Positions 6,280 through 17,430 of a stretch of 47,744 bases of DNA are shown here, in pieces (the stretch's first letter is position 1; each line of letters begins with the position of its first letter). This DNA comes from an uncultured Clostridia bacterium. GTDB taxonomy: Bacteria; Bacillota; Clostridia; Oscillospirales; Acutalibacteraceae. Position numbers and translations under genes: made by a program. The notes beneath the pieces were generated by a model. It saw nothing but the letters and a program-made list of their open reading frames with translations. It searched no databases and was not told where the DNA came from. Location of the stretch: positions 1 to 47,744 of the forward strand of contig CAMWPJ010000002.1 in NCBI GenBank assembly GCA_947176035.1, read 5' to 3'.

Positions 6280-8940
6280 ATGAAAGAATATTTAAAAAAT
6301 GTCACGCTGGTTTATGATGAAATCGGTTCGGGTGAGAATGGCTTAATCTCTTCCGAAGCAAAAAAAAGACTTGAGAAAAACGGCAAAAATAAGCTTGCAG
6401 AGGGTAAAAAGGAATCTCTTATTATCAAATTTTTAAAGCAGTTTGCCGATCCTATGATTATTATTCTTATTGTTGCAGCCGTGATTTCAGCCGTTACAGC
6501 AGCAATCGGCGGTGAGGGCTTTGCAGATGTCTTTATTATTATGTTTGTTGTTATCCTCAACGCTATACTTGGTGTTTGGCAGGAGGATAAGGCTGAAAAG
6601 GCTATTGAGGCACTGCAGGAGATAGCCGCCGCTACCTCAAAGGTTATCCGTGATGGTAAACTCACAGATATCAAGTCAGAGGATTTGGTTATCGGTGATG
6701 TTATTGTGCTTGAGGCGGGCGACAGTGTTCCTGCCGACTGTCGAATTATCAGCTGTGCATCAATGAAAATTGAAGAGGCTGCGCTCACAGGTGAATCGGT
6801 TCCTGTTAATAAGCAGGTTGAAGAAATTGATCCGCTTGGCAGTGATGACGTATCGCTCGGTGACAGAAAAAATATGTGCTATATGGGCTCTAATGTTGTT
6901 TACGGTCACGGCAAGGCTGTGGTTGTTGCGACAGGTATGGATACCGAAATGGGTAAAATTGCAGATGCACTGGCAACTGCTGAGAAGGGTGAGACCCCGC
7001 TACAGATTAAGCTCAACCAGCTTTCAAAAATCCTTTCCATTTTAGTTCTTGGTATCTGTGTATTTATTTTTGCATTCGATGTTATTCGTTCAATTGTTGT
7101 AGGCGGTACGGATGCGATAACCTTTAATTCCGTGCTTGATACATTTATGGTTGCTGTATCACTTGCAGTTGCTGCTATTCCTGAGGGACTTGCAGCTGTT
7201 GTTACAATCGTGCTTTCAATCGGTGTAACCAAAATGAGCAAGCGCAATGCAGTTATCAGAAATATGACATCCGTTGAGACTCTCGGATGTACTCAGATTA
7301 TCTGTTCGGATAAAACAGGTACACTTACACAGAATAAGATGACTGTTGTTGAGTATAGGGGCAGTGAGGAAAAGCTTCTTGCCTCTGCTATGGCACTTTG
7401 CTGTGATGCTGAATTACAGGATGACGGTACGATTAAAGGTGAGCCTACCGAGGCTGCTTTGGTAGCATATGCAAATAAGCTTGAAATGCCGAAGTATGAT
7501 TTGGAAAAATCTTTTCCAAGAGTTATGGAGGCACCATTTGACTCTATGAGAAAGATGATGTCTACTGTTCATAAGACAGATAATGGTTTTGTTCAGTATA
7601 CAAAGGGTGCTCCTGATGTTGTTCTTTCACGCTGTACAACCTATTTTGATAATGGCAAGCAGCTGCCGATGACTGATGAAAAAAGACAGGAAATCACAGC
7701 GTCTAATAAAGAAATGGCAGATAAAGCTCTTCGTGTTCTCTGCTGTGCTATGAGAATTTATAAGGATAAGCCTGAAAGTGAAGAGGCCGATGCTCTTGAA
7801 AAGGAGCTTTGCTATATTGGTCTTACAGGTATGATTGACCCTGTACGTCCTGAGGTTGTGGATGCAATCAAGGAATGCCGTGCGGCAGGTATAAGACCTA
7901 TTATGATTACAGGTGATCATAAGGATACAGCTGTCGCAATTGCTAAGGACCTTGGTATTATTAAGGATGAAAGCGGTGCGATCACAGGAGCTGAGCTTAA
8001 CAAAATCAGCGATGAGGACCTTATGACCGAAATTGAAAAATATTCTGTTTATGCTCGCGTTCAGCCCGAGCATAAGGTGCGAATTGTTAAAACATGGAAG
8101 GCGAAGGGCAAAATCACTGCTATGACGGGTGATGGTGTAAATGATGCTCCATCAATCAAAAATGCCGATATTGGTGTTGGTATGGGTATTACAGGTACTG
8201 ATGTAACAAAGAATGTCGCAGATATGGTGCTTGCTGACGATAACTTTGCAACAATTGTTTCAGCAGTTGCTGAGGGCAGACGAATTTATGATAATATCAG
8301 AAATTCAATTCAGTTCCTGCTCTCTTCAAACCTTTCAGAGGTTGTTTCAATTTTCGTAGCAACACTTATGGGCTTCACAATTTTTGAGCCTGTTCATCTT
8401 CTTTGGATTAACCTTATTACAGACTGTCTTCCTGCACTCGCACTTGGTCTTGAAAAAGGCGAAAAGGATATTATGAACCGTGCTCCGCGTAATTCTAAAG
8501 ATGGTATCTTTGCAGGCGGTATGGGTTTTGATGTTGTATATCAGGGCTTAATGGTAACCGTATTAACCTTACTTGCATATTTCTTCGGCACAAATCAGCT
8601 TGGTGTAACTTTGGCAACCGGTACAGATGAGATTATTCACCAGAACGGTATGACAATGGCATTCTTAACTCTCGCTATGGCAGAGATTTTCCATTCCTTC
8701 AATATGCGTTCACGCCGTCAGTCAATTATAAAAATGGGCAGCACTAACTGGTATCTTATAGGTGCTATGGTGCTCAGTCTTGTGCTTTCAACCGGAGTTA
8801 TTTATGTTCCGTTGTTTGCAGAATGGTTTGATTTTGCTCATATCAGCTTGCTTGAGTATGGTATTTCACTTCTCCTTGCAGTTTGCGTAATACCGATTGT
8901 TGAGATTGTAAAGGCAATTCAAAGAGCATTGAAAAAATAA
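6280..8940 (+). CDS. P-type ATPase of the Ca2+/PMCA-like (P2) class, metal exporter
   Basis: An 886-aa membrane pump of typical P2-ATPase length. Visible are the N-terminal cation ATPase domain (1-60), TM1-2 (~50-105), the actuator motif LTGESVPV (~168), the TM4 motif PEGLAAVVTIVL (~300), the phosphorylation site SDKTGTLTQNKMT (Asp ~344), nucleotide-domain KGAPDVVL, hinge TGDGVNDAPS (~617) and six C-terminal helices. The TM4 PEGL signature suggests Ca2+ or Mn2+ transport rather than Na+/K+. Control by a Mn2+-type riboswitch suggests manganese efflux, or calcium efflux coupled to manganese status (inference). AAAAGGAG precedes the ATG. Confidence 0.93.
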   Translation: MKEYLKNVTLVYDEIGSGENGLISSEAKKRLEKNGKNKLAEGKKESLIIKFLKQFADPMIIILIVAAVISAVTAAIGGEGFADVFIIMFVVILNAILGVWQEDKAEKAIEALQEIAAATSKVIRDGKLTDIKSEDLVIGDVIVLEAGDSVPADCRIISCASMKIEEAALTGESVPVNKQVEEIDPLGSDDVSLGDRKNMCYMGSNVVYGHGKAVVVATGMDTEMGKIADALATAEKGETPLQIKLNQLSKILSILVLGICVFIFAFDVIRSIVVGGTDAITFNSVLDTFMVAVSLAVAAIPEGLAAVVTIVLSIGVTKMSKRNAVIRNMTSVETLGCTQIICSDKTGTLTQNKMTVVEYRGSEEKLLASAMALCCDAELQDDGTIKGEPTEAALVAYANKLEMPKYDLEKSFPRVMEAPFDSMRKMMSTVHKTDNGFVQYTKGAPDVVLSRCTTYFDNGKQLPMTDEKRQEITASNKEMADKALRVLCCAMRIYKDKPESEEADALEKELCYIGLTGMIDPVRPEVVDAIKECRAAGIRPIMITGDHKDTAVAIAKDLGIIKDESGAITGAELNKISDEDLMTEIEKYSVYARVQPEHKVRIVKTWKAKGKITAMTGDGVNDAPSIKNADIGVGMGITGTDVTKNVADMVLADDNFATIVSAVAEGRRIYDNIRNSIQFLLSSNLSEVVSIFVATLMGFTIFEPVHLLWINLITDCLPALALGLEKGEKDIMNRAPRNSKDGIFAGGMGFDVVYQGLMVTVLTLLAYFFGTNQLGVTLATGTDEIIHQNGMTMAFLTLAMAEIFHSFNMRSRRQSIIKMGSTNWYLIGAMVLSLVLSTGVIYVPLFAEWFDFAHISLLEYGISLLLAVCVIPIVEIVKAIQRALKK

Positions 8941-8960
8941 TTTAAATAAATGATATAAAA

Positions 8961-8998
8961 AAGCTACCCCGCTGATTTCAGCGGGGTAGTGCTTTTGT
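8961..8998. terminator. Convergent terminator between the P-ATPase and SIS genes
   Basis: A 12-bp perfect stem CTACCCCGCTGA / TCAGCGGGGTAG (8964-8975, 8978-8989) with a 2-nt loop, flanked by AAAAAAG and GCTTTTG. It can serve both converging genes. Confidence 0.88.
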
Positions 8999-9016
8999 TC
9001 AGGAAATGAACAGAAT

Positions 9017-10090
9017 TTATTGTTTGTCTGTAATAATTTTGTTGTCTATTGCAATATTGTATGCCATAAGCTGGGTTACAACTGCACCTAAAACAGGATT
9101 CAAAAGAGGAATCGTATCGTCATAATCGATAAAATCAACAGTGTTTGTTTTTATATTTTTTGGTATTATTTGTAAACAGTCATTTGCTGATTTTACAAGT
9201 ATATCATAGAAGCTTTCGTTAGATGCGTAGCCGATAATATTGCCGCTTTTTCTTTTTAGATTTTTCAGCTCACTTGCAGGAATAGCGTAAATGTCTTTGC
9301 TGTAAGCAAAAGACAGAAGATGTGCACCATAAATTGCTGATGCAAAATCAACGTTAGTTCCTGTAAGCAGCAGGCGATTTTCATCTGTTTTTTGCAGTAT
9401 ATGTTTAATTAGGTACTCACTTTCCAGCACATATTTAATTTTGTCGCCGAGTGACCGCAGCATTTTTGTTGCAATTTTTATATAAAGCTCTGTTACTACC
9501 TGATTTTTTTCTCCAAAATAAAGTGCCAGCAGAGATATAGTGATATATTTTAAGCTGTATCCTGCTGTCGATACTGCACCCTTTTCGTTAAAATCAAGAC
9601 TGATTGCATATCCGTTTTCAGTATCAAAATCAAAAACCGCTATAATTCGTGCTCCGCCGGTATTTGCACGATTAATTACTGCATTGCAGTGCTCGTTGGT
9701 CTTATTGCCTATAACTATAACAAGTGTACTTTTATCAAGTATTGGGTTTGAATAGATGAATTCCGACATCAAAACCGGAATAGCAGGAATATCAACAAGC
9801 ACTTCAAAATTATATGCCCCTGCAAGCACGCAGCCATAATCTTCACTGCTTCCGACAATATATATTCGTTTTATTTTATCAATCTTTATTTTAAGAAAAT
9901 CAAAATCTATTTTGTCTGCACGTATATATCTTTCTAATAATCCATCTATCAGCTGTGGCTGAGTAAAAATTTCCTTGCGCATATAATTGGGAAAGCTGCC
10001 CTTTTCGTTTGCAGGTGCAATGGGCTTTGCAGTTTTTTTTCTTTTGATAAAAAATTTCCCCTTGCTTTTTATGCTTTGTCGATTTTGCAT
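9017..10090 (-). CDS. Double-SIS protein derived from the GlmS isomerase half, catalytic motifs lost
   Basis: 357 aa. After a basic N-terminal tail (1-35), NYMRKEIFTQPQLID matches the linker that opens the isomerase half of GlmS. Two SIS folds follow (~70-190 and ~225-345), and the order of segments matches GlmS throughout (SEFIYSNPILDKSTLVIVI; LNPVLGAVVTQLMAYNIAID). The GlmS functional motifs are changed: CGTS reads GSSEDYG, SQSGET reads GNKTNEH, and the C-terminal LAKSVTVE is missing. There is no glutaminase domain. It probably binds a sugar phosphate or nothing, and may be regulatory (inference). It lies 50 bp downstream of spoIIE on the same strand, with AAAGGGG before its ATG. Confidence 0.7.
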   Translation of the reverse strand: MQNRQSIKSKGKFFIKRKKTAKPIAPANEKGSFPNYMRKEIFTQPQLIDGLLERYIRADKIDFDFLKIKIDKIKRIYIVGSSEDYGCVLAGAYNFEVLVDIPAIPVLMSEFIYSNPILDKSTLVIVIGNKTNEHCNAVINRANTGGARIIAVFDFDTENGYAISLDFNEKGAVSTAGYSLKYITISLLALYFGEKNQVVTELYIKIATKMLRSLGDKIKYVLESEYLIKHILQKTDENRLLLTGTNVDFASAIYGAHLLSFAYSKDIYAIPASELKNLKRKSGNIIGYASNESFYDILVKSANDCLQIIPKNIKTNTVDFIDYDDTIPLLNPVLGAVVTQLMAYNIAIDNKIITDKQ

Positions 10091-10140
10091 ATGTTACTGC
10101 CCCTTTGAAAACAGATAATACTAATTTTGCTAAACTAAAT

Positions 10141-12198
10141 TTATTTTCCCGGTATCAGCTTTGCAACGATTACCGACATGTCATCCCTGTGACGCGTATC
10201 ACTGTGAGCAACTGCGAAATTGAGTATTTCCTTTGCACGGTCGTTGGGACTGTCACTGTCGTCAAAGCGCAGGAATTCATCAAGCAGCTCCTCGCCGATA
10301 TCCGTTATGCCGTCACTCATCATAATGATTTCATCATCAACATTTAAAACAGTTGTCCGCTTTGCAAATTCAATTCCTCTCAGTATTCCTGCAGGCATTG
10401 AAGACAGCTCGCATTTTGTAACGGAATGGTTTTTAACTATATACGACCTTGGTGCACCGGCTTTGAAAAATTCGCATTTGCCTGTAAATAAATCGACACA
10501 GGCACAGTCGAGTGTTGCGAGGCTTTCCTCGCTGCTTTTTACAAGCAATGCACTGTTTACTACCTTGAGCGATGAGTCGAATCCGAAGCCTGCTGACAGC
10601 AGCTTGGATAGAAGACCGGCACCCATTGCACCGTCAAGTGCCGCACGGCTGCCTTTTCCCATTCCGTCGCTGATAATAAAAATCATATGACCTCTTGAAT
10701 CGTTGATTGTTTTGATTGTATCGCCGCATAAATTACCCTCTGCGCAGTATTGTGCAAAACCAAAGCTCATCTTGAAGTTTGGTTTTTCAATAATAGTAAG
10801 CATAAGATTTGAGCCTGAATAGTTGGTTCTGCTTTTTTCAAAATCACGGCCGCATATTTTTGTGATTTCATTTTTTATTCGCGGACTTTCAAGTCCTTTT
10901 GTTTTTGAAGATGCCAAAATTTCTATTCTCATACGGTCATACTTGTCCACGATGACGGAAATATTTTCAGGATAAATATCATATTCGCCAAGCATTCGTC
11001 TTATTTTACCTGCTGATTTAAAATCAAACATTTCTGCATCATCAAATTCAAACGCAAGGTCACCAAGCATATCAGATATCGAAAAGAACTGATCGGCTGC
11101 AACCATTCTCAGCTCACTTTCCATAGGCTCAAAACTGCCAAGCTCGTTGATTTTTTCGCGCACATCACGCACACTTTCACTAACCTGTGCAAGTGCCGAT
11201 GCGGCAAAACGCAGTCTTACAACAAGGCTTTGCCTCAGACTGCCGTCGGGTGCAATGTCAGCACCGCTTTCAAAAAAATCGGATATTCTTTCTGTCAGAA
11301 CTTCAGGAAGAAGCACCATAATTATTGATGCCAGAACACTTTCGATAACGCAGCATACGGAAAAGCTTCCCATATTTGCTGCAGCCGCGAAAAATACCAT
11401 AGAAAGTGAGAATCCAATGCCTATCCCGAGGCTTGATATGGAAGTAAAAAGTCCTGCCACCAGAGCAGAAAAGGCATATGCGCCGAGCAGGAACATACTG
11501 TTTTCTCTGCTTATTCCGAGTGCAAAGCCCAAACAAAGTGAAATAATAAGTCCCCAACTTTGAGAACCGAAGCGTATTGCTATCAGGATAACTGCAACGG
11601 CAATGATTCTTGCGGGTGATACGCCCAGTATTTCAATAAATGAAAGACCCGAAAGTATGACTGCAACAAAAACCATCAGACAGGTCGTATCTGTGACGGG
11701 TAATGCTTTATACTTCAGTCTTTTTAGGTTGCAGTGAACCGCTCTGAAAAAGAAGAAGGATGCACCAAGTGAAAGTACGGCTTCTCCGAATGTCAGTGCA
11801 TATGCACCTATCACCTCGGAATCCTTGATATTCATTACAAGTCCTGTTGACAGCACTGATAAAAAGGATACGAGCATCGGCAGATAAACTTCTTTTCTGG
11901 CATTAAACATATTTATTGCCAAAGTACCAAGTGTAGAAATAATAACTGCACTGAAATATCTTATAGCATCTGAACTGTCGCAAAAAATTATGTATCCTAT
12001 TCCTGCACCTACTGCCGAGAATAAAAAATTTTTTTTACTGGATACTGTTATTAATGATATTGCAAACGGACAGCTACCGCCGACTACTGATGAAAAGCTT
12101 AATATAAAGGAAAGTATAAGCCAGACTAACCGGCCTGCTGTGTCCTTTACTATATGTTTGTATGAATTGTTGATTTTTAATTTTTCTTTGACCTGCAT
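10141..12198 (-). CDS. spoIIE: Stage II sporulation protein E, membrane PP2C phosphatase
   Basis: In sporulating Firmicutes, SpoIIE localises to the polar septum and dephosphorylates SpoIIAA to activate sigma-F in the forespore. The N-terminal ~300 residues contain about ten hydrophobic helices, then a linker (~320-470) and a PP2C/SpoIIE domain. Metal-binding motifs visible are SDGMGKGSRAALDGAMGAG (~508), MMSDGITDIGEE and RHRDDMSVIVAKL near the C-terminus. I place the start at 12198 (685 aa) because AAAGGG lies 6 bp upstream; an in-frame ATG 36 bp earlier (12234) has no ribosome site. It is divergent from hrcA. No convincing Spo0A box was found. Confidence 0.93.
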   Translation of the reverse strand: MQVKEKLKINNSYKHIVKDTAGRLVWLILSFILSFSSVVGGSCPFAISLITVSSKKNFLFSAVGAGIGYIIFCDSSDAIRYFSAVIISTLGTLAINMFNARKEVYLPMLVSFLSVLSTGLVMNIKDSEVIGAYALTFGEAVLSLGASFFFFRAVHCNLKRLKYKALPVTDTTCLMVFVAVILSGLSFIEILGVSPARIIAVAVILIAIRFGSQSWGLIISLCLGFALGISRENSMFLLGAYAFSALVAGLFTSISSLGIGIGFSLSMVFFAAAANMGSFSVCCVIESVLASIIMVLLPEVLTERISDFFESGADIAPDGSLRQSLVVRLRFAASALAQVSESVRDVREKINELGSFEPMESELRMVAADQFFSISDMLGDLAFEFDDAEMFDFKSAGKIRRMLGEYDIYPENISVIVDKYDRMRIEILASSKTKGLESPRIKNEITKICGRDFEKSRTNYSGSNLMLTIIEKPNFKMSFGFAQYCAEGNLCGDTIKTINDSRGHMIFIISDGMGKGSRAALDGAMGAGLLSKLLSAGFGFDSSLKVVNSALLVKSSEESLATLDCACVDLFTGKCEFFKAGAPRSYIVKNHSVTKCELSSMPAGILRGIEFAKRTTVLNVDDEIIMMSDGITDIGEELLDEFLRFDDSDSPNDRAKEILNFAVAHSDTRHRDDMSVIVAKLIPGK

Positions 12199-12350
12199 CG
12201 TTAACCCTTTCACACTAACACCTTTCATCACCAAACATTATTATATTTAAATGTAAATGCAAAATATGTAAAAAAAGGACAAGCTGTCAGAATATAAACA
12301 AATAATTTATTTCCAAAAAATGAATTTTTTGTGTTTTTAGGAAAAAACTA

Positions 12351-12382
12351 TTGACAAATCAGCAAAATGGTTATACTATTAT
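12351..12382 (+). promoter_or_regulatory. Sigma-A promoter of the hrcA operon
   Basis: A perfect TTGACA at 12351-12356 is followed by AT-rich -10 candidates (TATACT at 12372, TACTAT at 12374, TATTAT at 12377). Which hexamer is used is uncertain. The CIRCE operator starts a few bases downstream. Confidence 0.75.
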
Positions 12383-12389
12383 AACAGAG

Positions 12390-12416
12390 TTAGCACTCGT
12401 TGATTGAGAGTGCTAA
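12390..12416 (+). promoter_or_regulatory. CIRCE operator (HrcA binding site)
   Basis: The exact consensus TTAGCACTC-N9-GAGTGCTAA is present. It overlaps the transcription start region and lies 32 bp before the hrcA ATG. HrcA should bind it and repress the whole operon until heat stress titrates GroEL. Confidence 0.98.
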
Positions 12417-12448
12417 TGCGTAACAAGCGCAAAAGAGGTGTGAAAGGG

Positions 12449-13474
12449 ATGATTAGCGAAAGACGTTTGGCAATACTCAATCTGATTATTGAGCATTACC
12501 TTCGCACAGGTGAGCCTATGGGCTCAAAAACGCTGTGTCAGCTGCTTCCTTATTCGGTTTCAAGTGCTACAATCAGAAATGAAATGGCACACCTTTCAGA
12601 GCTTGGGTATCTTGAACAGCGTCACACCAGCGGCGGTCGTGTGCCAAGCAAGGCGTCATACAGATATTATGTTGACAGATTGATGGAGCCGTGCTCGCTT
12701 TCAAATTATAACAAACAAAGAATTGACGAGGTGTTATCTGTCAATTCAGGCGATCCTGAAAGATTGTTTGCTGATGCCGCAAGGCTGATTGCACAGTATA
12801 CACATTGCACAGGCTTTTGCTGTGCTATTGAGGATTCGCTTGACTGTATACAGGGTGTTGATCTTATCCCGGCCGGCAATTCAAAGGCAATGCTTGTCAT
12901 GCTGACAGTCGGAAGCAAAATAAAATCATCACTTATTAATATATCCTGTCCGCTTGATGATGATTTCAGATTTCTTTTTTATGAGGTAATGAACAGGCTG
13001 TTTATCGGCACACCGCTTACAGAAGTTAACCTTTCGCTGATTCAGCGTTCGGTGCTGATAGCTAAGGAAAGAGTATTTGATCTTCTGCCGATACTTACTT
13101 CGCTGTGTTCACTGTGCAGCGAGGCATCGCAAAGCAAGCTGACACTTGAGGGCGAGACAAATCTTCTCTCCCATGAGGAATTAGGCAACGAAGTTTATAA
13201 AATTCTTTCATTCCTTGCCGATAAAGAAAAGATGATTGATTTTTCAAAGCTTTTTGCAGCGGCAAATGCAAAGCGTGCAATGTTTATCGGTGATGAAAAT
13301 CCGCTTTATGAAATGAAAAATACATCAACTATCATTTCAAAATTCACTTATGGCAATAATCAGACAGCTACTTTGGGTATGATTGGCTCAACAAGAATTG
13401 ATTATAAGCACATCATCCCATGTGTGGAATATATATTTAATACAGTTGACCGCCTGCTTGCAGGCAATCACTGA
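12449..13474 (+). CDS. hrcA: Heat-inducible transcription repressor HrcA
   Basis: A 341-aa repressor of CIRCE-controlled chaperone genes. The N-terminal winged helix (ISERRLAILNLIIEHYLRTGEPMGSKTL, split here as ISERRLAILNLI and GEPMGSKTL; then VSSATIRNEMAHLSELGYL) is canonical, followed by HTSGGRVPS and a C-terminal dimerisation domain ending SFLIGSTRIDYK-like (GMIGSTRIDYKHIIPCVEYI). The ATG at 12449 has GAGGTG 8 bp upstream. Upstream in-frame starts would begin inside the CIRCE site and are rejected. First gene of hrcA-grpE-dnaK-dnaJ and autoregulated. Confidence 0.96.
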   Translation: MISERRLAILNLIIEHYLRTGEPMGSKTLCQLLPYSVSSATIRNEMAHLSELGYLEQRHTSGGRVPSKASYRYYVDRLMEPCSLSNYNKQRIDEVLSVNSGDPERLFADAARLIAQYTHCTGFCCAIEDSLDCIQGVDLIPAGNSKAMLVMLTVGSKIKSSLINISCPLDDDFRFLFYEVMNRLFIGTPLTEVNLSLIQRSVLIAKERVFDLLPILTSLCSLCSEASQSKLTLEGETNLLSHEELGNEVYKILSFLADKEKMIDFSKLFAAANAKRAMFIGDENPLYEMKNTSTIISKFTYGNNQTATLGMIGSTRIDYKHIIPCVEYIFNTVDRLLAGNH

Positions 13475-13490
13475 TTAAAGGAGGCATAAA

Positions 13491-15882
<2,392 letters not shown>

Positions 15883-15890
15883 TAAATTCA

Positions 15891-16085
15891 GACCGTGATA
15901 AATGGGCTGAACCACGCACAATAAATTTTTAATTTGAAAAGGTTAAAGTAATTATAAAATCTAACCAACTTGTGAATATCGAATTCACAAGTTGGTTGTG
16001 CGTTTTTCATTTTTTGCGATAAAGCAGTACACTTGTACAGCAATTATCGCAAAAAATGAAATTCATCTCCATTTCTCGCAGTCTG
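15891..16085 (+). ncRNA. Candidate structured RNA element, copy B (dnaK-dnaJ spacer)
   Basis: Same order of parts as copies A and C, with different stem sequences. Stem CGTG/CACG (15894-15897, 15913-15916) encloses ATAAAT...AAC. A 15-bp hairpin (15963-15977 with 15983-15997) has loop ATCGA. The linker is GTGCGTTTTTC. A 13-14 bp outer stem (16008-16021 with 16045-16058) then encloses GC-A-GTAC-ACTT-GTAC-A-GC. The tail is CCATTTCTCGCAGTCTG. The first hairpin plus T5 (16003-16007) looks like an intrinsic terminator that could lower dnaJ expression relative to dnaK. Confidence 0.6.
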
Positions 16086-16093
16086 TAATATAT

Positions 16094-16131
16094 AAAAACA
16101 AATCAGAGTCAGAATTCTGAATTTGTTTTTT
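16094..16131 (+). terminator. Terminator-like hairpin just upstream of dnaJ
   Basis: AAAAACAAATCAGA (16094-16107) pairs with TCTGAATTTGTTTTT (16116-16130) with one bulged base, followed by T6. It is AU-rich and weak. It may act as an attenuator between dnaK and dnaJ. Confidence 0.5.
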
Positions 16132-16158
16132 CATTTTACTTAGATTGGGGGCAAATAA

Positions 16159-17304
16159 ATGCCTGAGGATAAAAGAGATTATTACGAGGTGCTTGGCGTC
16201 AGCAAGGGCGCAAGCGACGATGAGATAAAAAAAGCGTATAGAAAAACAGCTAAGAAATATCACCCCGACCTTAACCCCGATAATGCGGAGGCTGAGGCTA
16301 AATTCAAGGAGTGTAACGAGGCTTATGAGGTTTTATCAGACCCTCAGAAAAAGGCTCGTTATGATCAGTTCGGCTTTGCCGGTGTTGACCCGAATTATGG
16401 TGCAGGTCAGGGCGGAGCAGGCTTCGGCGGTGGCTTTGGTTTTGATGGTGCTGATATAGATTTGGGGGATATATTCTCATCTTTTTTCGGCGGTGGTTTT
16501 GGCGGCGGAAGAAATCCGAATGCACCTCAGCGCGGCCGTGATTTGCAGGCGTCTGTCAGCCTCACCTTTGAAGAGGCGGCAAAGGGCTGCAAAAAGACGA
16601 TTGAGGTTATGCGTGTGATGGACTGCAGCGATTGCGGCGGTTCAGGTGCGGCAAAGGGTACATCACCTGCAACCTGTCCCGAATGTCAGGGCAGGGGTGT
16701 AATCAATGTTCAGCAGAGAAGTCCGTTTGGTGTTATGACAACTCAGAGAACCTGTACACGTTGTGGCGGATCGGGAAAGATTATCACAACACCATGTCAG
16801 AAGTGTAACGGCAAGGGTAAGGTGCGTGCTAAAAAGAAGATTGATATTAATATACCTGCCGGTATTGATAATAATCAGGTTGTTAATGTTCGCGGCTTTG
16901 GTAATGCAGGCTCAAATGGCGGACCGGCAGGTGACCTTAAGGTTGTTGTGAATATAAAAAAGCATCCTTATTTTAACCGTGATGGTTATGATGTTTGGGT
17001 TGACAGACATATTTCCATTGTGCAGGCAACTCTTGGCTGTGAGATTCAAGTGCCTACTCTTGATGGTGATGTTAAGCTGAATATCCCTGCGGGTACACAG
17101 CCCGGTGAAGTATTTACGCTCAAGGGTGGAAAGGGTATTCAAAGGCTCAATGGTATCGGTAAGGGCGAGGAATATGTACGCGTGGTTGTGGATATTCCGA
17201 AGAGTGTTACTGATGAGCAGAGAGAGCTTTTAAAGCAGTTTGATAAATCCTATACACCGCCTAAAAATAAAGAGGGATTTTTTGATAAATTTAAGAAAAA
17301 GTAA
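16159..17304 (+). CDS. dnaJ: Chaperone DnaJ (Hsp40)
   Basis: A 381-aa type I J-protein that stimulates DnaK ATPase. J domain 1-70 with the essential HPD (YHPDLNP, ~35), Gly/Phe-rich region ~75-120, four zinc-binding CxxCxGxG repeats ([32 protein letters not shown] at ~155-225), and two C-terminal beta domains. Its ribosome site GGGGG is 8 bp before the ATG. It is separated from dnaK by 276 bp of structured sequence, much longer than the gaps between the operon's other genes. Confidence 0.98.
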   Translation: MPEDKRDYYEVLGVSKGASDDEIKKAYRKTAKKYHPDLNPDNAEAEAKFKECNEAYEVLSDPQKKARYDQFGFAGVDPNYGAGQGGAGFGGGFGFDGADIDLGDIFSSFFGGGFGGGRNPNAPQRGRDLQASVSLTFEEAAKGCKKTIEVMRVMDCSDCGGSGAAKGTSPATCPECQGRGVINVQQRSPFGVMTTQRTCTRCGGSGKIITTPCQKCNGKGKVRAKKKIDINIPAGIDNNQVVNVRGFGNAGSNGGPAGDLKVVVNIKKHPYFNRDGYDVWVDRHISIVQATLGCEIQVPTLDGDVKLNIPAGTQPGEVFTLKGGKGIQRLNGIGKGEEYVRVVVDIPKSVTDEQRELLKQFDKSYTPPKNKEGFFDKFKKK

Positions 17305-17310
17305 GAATAA

Positions 17311-17341
17311 GCAGGATTGAATTTATCAATCCTGCATTTTT
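17311..17341 (+). terminator. Terminator of the heat-shock operon
   Basis: A 10-bp stem GCAGGATTGA / TCAATCCTGC around ATTTA, followed by ATTTTTG. Confidence 0.92.
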
Positions 17342-17430
17342 GTGTTTAAAACCTGTCCTGAAATAGCATAAAATATCAGGAATACGAAAATCATCAATGC
17401 TATAATTGAGTCACAGAAAGGGATGAAGCA

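Noticed and set aside
10105-10690. Plus-strand frames within spoIIE
   Set aside because: Antisense shadows of a clearly recognised gene.
12199-12350. Spo0A box controlling spoIIE
   Set aside because: No good TGTCGAA match with a suitably spaced promoter was found.
12404-12448. Longer hrcA starting at TTG 12404 or ATG 12416
   Set aside because: These starts lie inside the CIRCE operator; the ATG at 12449 has a proper ribosome site and matches the family N-terminus.
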